Assembly: GCA_013178375.1 (NCBI GenBank)
Contig: JABLXQ010000017.1
Coordinates: forward strand, 62,001 to 126,000
Direction of reading: 5' to 3'
From: Gammaproteobacteria bacterium
Lineage (GTDB): Bacteria > Pseudomonadota > Gammaproteobacteria > Pseudomonadales > Ketobacteraceae
DNA length: 64,000 bases
Part shown: in pieces, positions 8,484 to 19,100 of the stretch
Layout: each line of letters opens with the position of its first letter
How positions within the stretch are numbered: position 1 is the stretch's first letter
The notes under the pieces: model-generated
What the model was told of the DNA's origin: nothing
Database searches by the model: none
What the model saw: the letters and a program-made list of their open reading frames with translations, nothing else
Made by a program: the position numbers and the translations under genes

Positions 8484-9229
8484 GCGGGTCCGATCTGGAC
8501 ATCATTCTGCCGGCGCTGGTCGCCGGCATTCTGGTGCTGTTCACCCACGTGCCGCTGGGCCGGGAAGTGGTGCGGCGCGGCATCATTTTCATCGACCTGG
8601 CCATCGCGCAAATCGCCGGCGTGGGCGTGATCGCCGCGCGCATGCTGGATTTCGAATCCGCCTGGGCGGTGCAACTGTTTGCCGCTGCCGCCGCACTGGG
8701 TGGCGCACTGTTGCTGGCACTCACCGACAGGAAAATGGGCCAATTGCAGGAACCGCTGATCGGCGTGCTGTTTGTGCTGGCCGCCACCGGCGGGCTGTTG
8801 CTGCTGGCACAGGACCCGCACGGTGGTGATGCATTGAAAGAGATGCTGGCTGGACAGATTCTGTGGGTGGACACAGAGCAGTTGATCTGGAGTGCGGGGG
8901 TACTGGTCCCCTGCGGCCTGCTCTGGCTGGCATTGGGACGCCACCTGGGCAACGCCGGTTTTTATGTGGTGTTCGCGCTGGTGATCACCACCAGCGTGCA
9001 ACTGGTGGGCGTGTACCTGGTGTTTGCCAGCCTGGTGATTCCGGCGCTGGCAGTGCGCAAATGGGAGGGCCGTGGCGGAATTATCGGCGGCTGGGCACTG
9101 GGTGCATGCGGCTATCTGGCGGGACTGTATTGTTCGCTGTACTGGGATCTGCCGGCAGCGCCACTGATTGTGTGGGGGCTCGCGGGGCTGGGGTTGGTGT
9201 TTGGGTGGAGAATGGAGCGGGAAGGCTGA
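8480..9229 (+). CDS. ABC-3 family metal permease (ZnuB-like)
   Basis: The 249-residue product is almost wholly hydrophobic, with seven to eight membrane spans. It carries the ABC-3 family segments FIDLAIAQIAGVGVIAA (coupling-helix region) and VYLVFASLVIPALAVRKW. It is translationally coupled to the binding protein. ABC importers of this class need an ATPase (ZnuC), but no nucleotide-binding-domain gene is present next to it or anywhere in this window, so the partner must be supplied in trans. The gene converges on the minus-strand gene at 9304. The 74 bp between them hold only a short palindrome, CTGCCGGCAG. Confidence 0.87.
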   Translation: MSGSDLDIILPALVAGILVLFTHVPLGREVVRRGIIFIDLAIAQIAGVGVIAARMLDFESAWAVQLFAAAAALGGALLLALTDRKMGQLQEPLIGVLFVLAATGGLLLLAQDPHGGDALKEMLAGQILWVDTEQLIWSAGVLVPCGLLWLALGRHLGNAGFYVVFALVITTSVQLVGVYLVFASLVIPALAVRKWEGRGGIIGGWALGACGYLAGLYCSLYWDLPAAPLIVWGLAGLGLVFGWRMEREG

Positions 9230-9303
9230 CAAGAAGGGCTATCGCCCCGGCAGCATCATAGACCAGCAGCTGCCGGCAGTCCCTCTGCATCGCACAGCTC
9301 GAC

Positions 9304-10119
9304 TTACCCTTCACCCCAGCGCAGATGACAAACTTTCAGCATGCCCGCTTCCTCAATAATTGCCAGGTAGACCGGGCACTGCTGCAGCGCCACGCCACCA
9401 GGGGTATGTAATCCAACAAGCTGAAACACCGCTTCTCCACGACGGTCATCGCGGGATACACCTTTGGGCAATTTCATTTCAGTAAACAGTTTTTGGCCGG
9501 CATTATCTCCAGAGTAGATCGTCTGCAACTCCAGGCGATCAAAGAACTCCAGCGGCCCAAATTCCTGTTCAAGTTCCAATAATTTTTCTTCCAGCACTGC
9601 AGCGGAATTTTTCGCCCGTATATGCAGGGAAAGCAATGATTCAAGCTTGTCAAAACGCCGCAGCATCAGATGACAGGCAAAGAAGTGAACGAAGGCTCGC
9701 ACCCGTTCGGTCAGTGCGGCAGCCCCTTCCACGTCACCGATGACGCGCAGGGCATATTGCGCTTGCGGATAGACAAATTGCTCATTGGGTTCCGCCGCTT
9801 CCCACTCGGCGGGAACCAGCTGCGGTTCAACGCTGGAACAGGTATCTATTTCCAGGCCGGCCAGATTATTCAATACCAGCCAATAGTGCTCAGGCGCTTC
9901 AAGGCAGTCACTGTCAAATCCACCGAGATCATCCGCATCACCCTGCCTGACCAGCACGGCATCGCTACCCTCGAGAAAGCGAATGGCATGTTCTGCCGCT
10001 TCCAGATCCGGGTTGCCCTTGTCATCGTCGAACAACGCAATGGCATCGACCAGTGGAATCTGTCTTTGCTCGCAAAGCAGATCGAGCAGCTTTTTATGGC
10101 GTAAAGGCGAATATGGCAT
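9304..10119 (-). CDS. acidic cytoplasmic protein, candidate immunity protein of the giant Rhs-like toxin
   Basis: I do not recognise a family. The 271-residue product starts with MPYSPLRHKKLLDLLCEQRQ, has no signal peptide or membrane segment and is strongly acidic (for example EWEAAEPNEQF). GGGAG about 8 nt upstream supports the ATG at 10119; a longer reading to 10203 would add a 28-residue prefix without ribosome-binding-site support. It lies 73 nt downstream of the giant gene on the same strand, exactly where polymorphic-toxin loci carry the immunity gene. Its sequence is visibly richer in A+T than the flanking genes, as is the toxin tail, which suggests the two were acquired together. The immunity role is inferred from position and composition only. 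Confidence 0.6.
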   Translation of the reverse strand: MPYSPLRHKKLLDLLCEQRQIPLVDAIALFDDDKGNPDLEAAEHAIRFLEGSDAVLVRQGDADDLGGFDSDCLEAPEHYWLVLNNLAGLEIDTCSSVEPQLVPAEWEAAEPNEQFVYPQAQYALRVIGDVEGAAALTERVRAFVHFFACHLMLRRFDKLESLLSLHIRAKNSAAVLEEKLLELEQEFGPLEFFDRLELQTIYSGDNAGQKLFTEMKLPKGVSRDDRRGEAVFQLVGLHTPGGVALQQCPVYLAIIEEAGMLKVCHLRWGEG

Positions 10120-10192
10120 CCATAACTCCCGAACAAGAATTTCCGCAATCAGGCAGGCGGCAGGAAAATATCCTGCCGCCTGAGCCGCCATG

Positions 10193-13100
10193 TCAGATGG
10201 CACTGACCATTATAGCGGCTACACCTTTCCGCAGCGCAGTCCTGTTGAGCAGGCTCTGCAATGCCGCCTGGTATTGCGCAGAGTTTCTGCCGCCGTTGTA
10301 GAGAGCCAGGAACACTGCCGTCCGCGTGTACACCCGCTTCTCGGCAAACGTGATGATATTGCGGAACTGCGTTGCGTTGCCATTTCTGACATAGGCGTCG
10401 TAATAGGACTTGAGGCTGAGCTTGGATTCCCCAATCAGATACGCCTTGATGGCCTTCTTGTCATTCTTGCCCAGTTCCGACGGCCGTGTTTTGGTCAGCA
10501 TAAAGTCGGGCTTGGAAGAACCGGCCGGACTGAATCCACCGCTACCACCGCCAGGGCAGCCGTAGCCATCGCTGGAGGCGAAGCCCGAGCTACCGATGCT
10601 GGGCTCGAACCAGACGATTTCCCGCATGCTGTCCGGAACGTTGGAACAGATAAAGTTCTGCACCTTCTGTTCCCAGATCCGGCCTGCGTCCGCAGGATTG
10701 GTGACACCGATGAAGCCCCAGGGACTGAAGGAATTGAGCGCCGTAAAATTCTTCAATGCGCTCAAAATCATCGAGCCGATCACGCTTCTGGCCTTGTCGA
10801 TTAGATAATCCTTGGCGATCTGGATGGCGATGGTCTGCAACGTCGCCTGGATATTGATACTGATGTTGACGCTGACCAACGTGAATCGGCCAGACGGGTC
10901 GGCAAACAGATACGGATTGCTGTTGGCAAACAGGTAGCGGTTCAAGCTTTCCGGTTCGCGGAAATCCGGTTCCGCCGGATCAGCCGACAGGAAACGGCCC
11001 GACTCGGGATCATAGTCACGTGCCCGCATGTAATACAGGCCCGTGGCAGCTTCCTTCCACTGCCCCTGAAAGCGGAAATCACCACCGGCGCTGGCCGGCA
11101 CAGTCATATCGCCCTGCTGATCGAACTCACGACCAAACGCATCGTATTTGACCGAGCCGACAACATTGCCCGCCTCATCCGTGATGGCAATGACTGAGCC
11201 CATGCCATCGGTCAGATAGTAGCGCGTACCGGTATTACTGATGCGCTGCAGTGGTTGATCGCCCGCGTAGACATACGCCTGCGCCAGGTTGGCGGAACCG
11301 TCCAGAACGGCCTGCGGATTTTCATACGCGCCCTGCACGGATGCAGCACGCAGGTAGCGTAGTGTGGTGCTGCCATCGGATGCCTGGATGCGGCGACCCG
11401 ACGCGTCGTAAACGTAGCTGAGTGTCGATCCGCCCGTTGCAACGGAGCGCAACTGGCCTTCAAAGTTGTAGGTCAGGTTTGCGTTCAGATCATCGCGGGC
11501 AATATTGCTGACCCTGCCATCGCTGTTGTAGGCGTAATTCTGGGCCACGCCCGCTCCAGTGGCAGACAACAGGCGGTGACCGGGGCCATAGCTATAATCA
11601 ACAGCGGCACCATCGACAATCCGGGAGGTCCGGTTGCCAACCAGGTCGTAGTCATACTGGATATGACGTGCCAGAACGCCGGTATTGTCAAAGAATCGCT
11701 CGTGAGTCACTCGAATCGCGCTATCGTATTCCAGATCAACATAACTGCCGTCGTGCCAGGTGATACGACTCGGCTCGCCGCCCGTGTTGCGGGTGTAACG
11801 GGTCGAGCTGATGATGGCGTTCGCGCCATTGCGGTGAGTAACGGCCAGCAGCTGATCCCGGGCATCATACTCGTAGGCCGTGCTGACACCGTTGGGCATG
11901 CTGCGGGACTGCAAACGGCCGGCTGCATCATAGACAAAAATGGTGTCACCCGCGTTGGGATCCGTCACGCGACTGATGCGACCCGCTGCATCGTAGCCAT
12001 ATGTAATGGTTCTGGCCTGGCTGCCGCTGCGGACCGTTTGCGAAACAACCCGTCCCACATCGTCGTATCCATACTCTACGGCGCCACCCACACTGCTGTT
12101 CAGTTCAATCAGATTTCCGTCAACATCATACTGGTAATCGGTTGAACCCAGCGAGTCAGAAGCAGAGTCAAGATTGCCGTTGGCATCCCAGGTGAAACCG
12201 AAACTTTCGCCAGTGGAGCGATTGTCGGTGACCAGTTGTCCCAAAACGTCGTACAGCAGGGTTTTATTGGCACCGGACGCCAACGTCACCGAAGCAAGAT
12301 TGCGGTTAGCATCGTAGCTGAGCGTTTTGCCTGTGCCGTCACCGAAGGCTACCGACAACACATCGCCGAAACCATCGTACGCAAAGGCAATCTGTTCGCC
12401 TTCCGCGTCGGTGATCTGCCGCAGGCCGCTGGTATCGTTGACATAGGTGGCGAACTGTCCAGCGAAGTCACTGGCGCCGGAGAGTCGTCCCTGTGCGTCA
12501 TAGGTAAAGTTGCGGACGCGTCCAGCCTCGTCGGTAAAGCGGGTGGGCATTTCAGCGCCATCCAGGGATTCCGACGGCGCCAGATAGGTCCAGCTGCGGC
12601 TGGTGCCATCAGCATTGACCACGCGGGAAACCAGTCCGTGTGCGGTTGTTTCCGTTGTCACCGAGCGTCCGAGCGGATCCAGTGCGGTAGCACTGGTGGG
12701 GCTGAATTCATAACTCCAGGTTCTGCCAGTAGCGTCGGTTCTGCTGCGCTGACGGCCATCCGGGTGATAACTGAATTCAGAGCGCCCACCAAGAGGATTC
12801 ACGATAGCCAGTACGCGACCATTGCCATCCAGTTCATAACGGGTTGTGGCACCGGCAGGATCTGTTTCCGCCACCAGACGACCGGCCGCATCGTATTGGT
12901 ACGTGCTCCTGCCGCCCAGCGCATTTATTTCCGCCACCACCCGGCCTGCCGCATCGTATTCCCAGCTGACGGCGGAACCATCGGCTTGCACGACGTCATT
13001 CGGTGCACCCTTGGCGGTGAAACTGCGTTCCATGCGCGGAATAGTGGAACCTTCAAGGCTGGTCCAGCTGTCGCCGAAGTCATACCCATAATTGAAGGAC

Positions 13101-16100
13101 AAGCCGTCGCTGTAACCGATGGAGGTCTCCCTGCCCATGGGATCATAACCAATAGCAGCCGAGACCCCATTGTGGGTGAAGGACGTTATTTTGCCGGCGG
13201 CATCGAAACCAAGCACCGTTGCAACGCCCTGCTCGTCGGTAATGGAGTTCAGTGCGCCGTTGCTGCCATAACCCAGATCCAGCGAACCGAACGGGCTGGC
13301 TTCACGGGTTTGCCGACCATTGCTGTCGTAGGCGTACGAACTCAGCACGTAACCGCTCTCATTCGCCATGGACAACAAATTGCCGCGCGTGTCATAGCTG
13401 TTGACCTGTTGCGCGCCGCTGGGACTGGTCGCAGTAAGCAGGTTGCCTTTGGCATCGTAGGTATAGCGCGTGGTGAAATCCGCAGGATTCTCACCGGCAG
13501 CGTGAGGCTCGGTGACAGACTGCAGCCGGTTATTGGCATCCCAGGTTTGCCGCGTCACGTTGCCTTCGGCGTCGGTGTGCTCAAGCAGATTGCCGTTGGC
13601 ATCGTAGCTGAAGGACTGGATATTCCCCAGCGCATCGCGCTGCGAAATAACATTGCCTTTCGCGTCGTACACGTACGTGATGGCGCGGCCGGTGGCATCG
13701 ATATTGGTCTGGGTGCGTCCCGCCAGATCGTATTCCGCCGTAGCGCAACCGCTCTGGTCACAACTGCGGGACAGACGTCCGTCTTCATCGTAGTCAAAGC
13801 TGCTGATGACAGAACCGTTCGGCAGAGTGATCGATTTCAAATGATTGAGGAAAGGCGAATCGTGATACTGATACGTGGTTTCCTCGTTCATCTGGTTGGT
13901 GAAACCGACCAGATTATCGTTGGCGTCATAGGCATAGCGCACCAGATTGCCGAGCGGATCACGGATCGACGCAATGCGGCCATTACCGTCGCGGGTGAAC
14001 ACCACGCCCTGGCCCGTTGAATTGACGACGCCACTGGACGAAATGAACAGCTGGTTGCCATTGGCATTCTGCAGACGGGTAATGCCGGTTTCGAGATCCA
14101 GATCGAACACGCGTCCGTCCGGTGTGGTCAACCGTACTGCGTTGGGTACCCAGGGCTCGCCAAATTCCGGATCACCCAGATCATAGGTGAACACGTCGGT
14201 GCCGTTCATATAGAACACATTGTTGTTGCCGATGGGCTGCAACTGGGCACCGCTGGGTCCACTGACCTGAACAAACTCGGCCTGCCCCAGACAACCGCCG
14301 GAAATCACGCTGCCATAACCGGACAGATTGATACGGGGCCGGAACTGGTACGACTCGTTTTCGCTCAGGCGGATATCGGTGGTGTGATATGCCTGTTCCA
14401 CGGAGGTGTAGCAGGGAATACGGAAGAAACCACCGGAATTCGCCACGCCCCAGCCTTTGCCCGGCTCACGGTTGTTCTTGTACTCACCCTGGCGAATGCT
14501 CAGATCCCAACCCACACCCAGATCGCGCTGCGTTTTGACGCGGCTGTCATAGGTGCGTTCGATGGTGATGGGAATACCGGCGACAGGCACCGTCATGTCG
14601 ACAAAGCTCAACTTGACCACACCGGGCTTCAGTGCGCCTTCTACCCGTACGGTGGCATTGTCCTGGCTCTGCAGACCGTTGATGTCTTCCGCAATCAGCA
14701 GCACCGTGTACAAACCGTTCTTCAGCAGGCTCGGATCGAAGCTGGCGAGATTGCCATTGGTCACCGGCGCGGTGCCCACTGCAAACTCCGCAAAATCGCT
14801 GGAGCCGGCTTCCGCCACCAGCAGGCGATAGCGGTAAAGATTGGCGTCGGTGACAGTACCGGTAATGGCGGTCGCATCATACACAGCAGTGCCATCGGCG
14901 GGCGCAATGATATTGGCCACAGGTGCAACCGTGTCGCCAGCGACTGAGACGCGCAACACCGTCTGGCCGGTTCCGCTTGAACCATCCCCGCTTTGCACCT
15001 GGGCTACCAGTTGGTAGATGCCCGAGGTATTCGAGCTGAACTGCGCAACGCCATTGCCATCCACTGTGAGTGCACTGCCATTCACGGTCAGCGCATACAC
15101 GGGATTGATCGCATCTGCTGCAACAACCTGAATGGTAACGGCCTCGCCGGGAGCGACCACATCATCCGACAGCTGAATGGACACATTCAGGTCTGCCGGC
15201 TCCGAAACCACAACGTTGAAATTCTGCGTGACGGGTGTGGTGCCATCCGTTACCTGCACCACCACTGCATGGCTGCCCACCTGCGCCGCAAGCGGTGTCC
15301 AGGTGATGTCACCGAACATGGTGACCGACATGCCTGTCGGAGCCTGCGCCAGAGAATAGGTCAGCGGCGCATTTTCAGGATCATTGGCCGCAACGGCGTA
15401 GCTGTAGGACTGCCCCACCATTGCCACCGTCACCGGAGCACTGGATATCACCGGCGGATGATTTACCACTGCCTGCACCGCCAGCGTAAAGCTCTGCTGC
15501 ACAAACGCGCCGCGCGCATCCGTCACACGCACCACCACAGCATGGCCACCCAGCTGGGTATCATCGGCAGTCCAGTTCACCAGCCCGCCATTAGAAATGC
15601 TCATTCCTGCCGGCGCAGTGGGCAGGCTGAAGGTCAGGGCTTCATTGTCGACGTCGGTTGCGACAACCTGGTATTGATAGGCCGTATTGGCCTGCACCGC
15701 CATCATCGGCACGCTGCTGATCTGCGGCGCCGTGTTGGGTTTGGCATTCACCACCAGCGTAAAGTTCTGGCTGGCCTGGGCACGGCCATCCGATACCTGA
15801 ACCGCCACCGCATGATCGCCCACCTGGGTGGCATCCGGCGTCCAGCTGATAAGTCCACCGGCCGACATCACCATGCCCTGCGGCGCACTGGTCAGCGTGT
15901 AGGAAAGCGGGTCAGCCTCTCCATCCTGCGCCAGTACCTGATAGGCATAGGCTGCACCTTCGGTCGCAGCCAACACGGGTGTACTGGAAATCACAGGAGC
16001 GGTATTGGCAGGCGGATGGATCGTGACCAGCACATTTTGTGTGGCAAAACCGCCACGACCATCTGCAACGGTGACAACAACGGCGTAGCTGCCTTCATCG

Positions 16101-19100
16101 CCCGCCTGTGTCTGCCACTGCAGCAAGCCGGACGCCGCATTAATGAACATCGATGCCGGCGCGTTCTGCAGCGCAAAACTCAGGGTGTCGCCGTCGGCGT
16201 CCTGGGCCTGAACCGGATAGCTATACAACTGCCGTTCGGGCACGCCTGCCGCCGGCAGGCTGGTGATGGCAGGCTCGCGGTTGAGCAGGGAAATGTTGAA
16301 ACTCTGGCTGTCGCTGGCGCCAATGGCATCCGTGACCGTGACCTGCACCGCGTAGCTGGCCGCAGCGTTGGCCGGTGGCAACCACTCGATCAGACCGTTA
16401 CTGCTGATCGTCATGCCCGCCGGTGCCTGCGTCAAAGCAAAGGCGAGAGTATCGCCGGCATCCGGATCTTCCACCGCCACCTGATAGCTGTACGCACTCT
16501 GCGATTGCGCGCTGGCAAGCGGGCTCGATGTGATCAGCGGCGCATCGTTCACCGGCAGAACCTGGATGAGGAAACTCGCCTCGCTGAACAGGCCGGCATT
16601 GTCCGTTGCCCGCACCAGAATGGTATTGCTGCCGGCCTGGTTATCCCGCGGCAACCAGTTGATCTGGCCGCTGGCGGCGTCAATCACCAGACCAGCGGGG
16701 CCAGCAACCAGTGAGTACGCAATCTGGTCGCCCGCATTGGGATCGGTGGCCACAATGTTGGCCACATAGCCGACATCCTCGGTTGCCTGCGGCAAATTGC
16801 CCGCAGTGAATACCGGCGCCAGATTCTGTTCGGCAACGTCGATCTGGAACGACTGCACGCTCGACGCATTGCGGTTATCCGAAACCACCACCGTGATCGC
16901 ATGCGCGCCCACCTGTGCCGGCGTCGGTGTCCAGACAATCAGGCCGGTCGCGGTATCGATCAGCATGCCGTCGGGGAACGCGCCCAGTGCAAATGTCAGC
17001 ATATCGCCCGCATTGGGATCAGCCGCTTCCACATCATAGCGGTACTCCTGACCGGCGCTGGCCGCGACCACCGGTGTGCTGGTAATGGACGGCGGGAAAT
17101 TCTGGCCGGCCACCACCACGACAAAATTCTGCAGCGCGATCGCACCGGCGGCATCCGCCACCTGCACTTCCACCGCCTGATCGCCCACTTGCGCGGCGGT
17201 GGGTGTCCAGCTGATTTCGCCGCTCTGGCTGTTGATGGTCATACCGGCCGGTGCCGACGCCAGCGCGAACGCCAACTGATCACCTAGATCCGGATCAACG
17301 GCCTGAACCAGATAACGGTAAGCGACATTTTCAGTTGCGGTAGTCACCGGCTGACTGACGATGGCGGGTTGCTGGTTGCTATTGGCAACCGTGATCACAA
17401 ACGACTGGTTGGTGAAAGCGCCCTGGATATCGGAAGCCTGCACGGTCACGGCGTGCTGACCCACCTGCGCATTGACCGGCGTCCAGCTGATGAGACCGCT
17501 GACGGCATCGATGGTCATGCCCACCGGCGCCACGGAAAGGCTGTAGGTCACGGTGTCACGCGCATCCGGATCGGTGGCATTCACGTCGTAACGGTACGGG
17601 GTGCCTTCAGTGGCCGCCGTAACCGGTGTGGAGGAAATAGCGGGAGCCCGGTTGGCCGGGTCCAGACGCCGCGCGGTGGGCGTTGCGGAAATCTGGCGCG
17701 AACGGCAGATCTCGGCGCCATTGCGGCCCAGCGCACTCACAACGTAGTGATACGGAGTATCCAGTTGCAGGCCCAGATCGAGGAAGGTGGAATAACGGCT
17801 GTCGGTGACGGCAATCTGCTGGTAGGGGCCACCGTTCTGCAGACTGCGATACACGGCGTACTGATAGGCGCCGGTGTCGGTCCAGGTCAGCTGCACCTTG
17901 GTGTTCTTCGGCCGCGCCGCCAGATCCGGCAGACAGTTGCACAGCAGATCCGACGCATCACGCACACTCACCTGGGTGATGGAGATATCGGAAAGATTGG
18001 TCTGGCCAGGACCGGGGAATGCGGCGGCGTTGTTGTCGGTTACCCGCAGGCGCACCACATGATCACCCACGCCAAGGGCCTGCAGCTGGGCGGCCGCGTT
18101 GATCGTCGCGCCAGTGCTGTCAGAAAAATTCAGATCGTTGTTCAGGTCCCACGCATATTCGGTGATGCGGTCAGGCACACCACCGGCTGCACTCAGTCCA
18201 TCATCGGGGTTAACCGAACGGCTGCCATCCAGCCACCAGTGCGTATCCTGCGGGCAGAACAGATAAGGCCCGCCGGCCACTGCAGTGGGCTTGAGCGCAC
18301 CCGTCGCGACGTTGACAGTCAAGGTCGCAATGTCCACCAGCGGCGTCGCGCTGTCGTCGGTCACGCGCAGCGTTACCGGATATTGGCCGATGGCAGGAAA
18401 CGTTGTTGTCACCAGCGGGCCAGTCGCATCGTAAACGCCGTCGTTATTTAAATCCCATTCCCAGGAAACGATGGTTCTGTCTTCCAGCAGATGGAAGGAT
18501 TTCGCGCCGTCCAGCGTCACCTGCTGGCCCACCGCAGCGGGATTGGGAACCGCCTGCACCACTGCAACCAGATCGCTGACTGGGCGCTGGTCAAGAATTT
18601 CGTCGACTTTGATGCTGAGCAACGCGTTGGTGAAGGAGCGGGCGTAATGTCCGCCGGAGCGCAGGAAATTCAGGTCCCACACCGCGCCACCGCTTTGCAC
18701 CGCCAGATTGACGTAGTTGGCAACCGTGGTGCCGGAACCACTGATCGCGCGGGCGCCGCTGCACGTGGTGAAACCGCCACTGCCATCGGCCACATAGCCC
18801 ACACCGGTACTGTCCATGCCCAGTGCCGGCGTATTGTTGCCGCAACGCAGGGTGGCGTTGACCACCGCATTCAGCAACGCATTGTTGGCCTGCAGTTTGG
18901 CCAGCACCGTATTGAACGTGATCGCGCTGTTGGTGTTGTCACGATCTTCATCGGTGGCCAGAATGATATTCACCACCGCGCCACTGCGACGGGGGTAGGT
19001 ATCCAGCGCAAATTCAATGCCGCGCCAGCCGTCCTCGGTGCCGCCATTGACCCGCAACCCGCTGCTCGCCTGCACGAACTCGGCGGGACTGCCCAGCAGC

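Noticed and set aside
9270-9279. CTGCCGGCAG palindrome as terminator between the permease and the minus-strand gene
   Set aside because: The stem is only 5 bp without a loop and has no T-run.
12236-14020. Long plus-strand open frame inside the giant gene (594 codons)
   Set aside because: It is antisense to the YD-repeat region, with repetitive His/Arg/Ala-rich translation produced by the repeats, and has no start signal.
15190-17650. CRISPR-like tandem repeats
   Set aside because: The repeats are about 274 bp, in frame and encode Ig-like protein modules; no short direct repeats with unique spacers.
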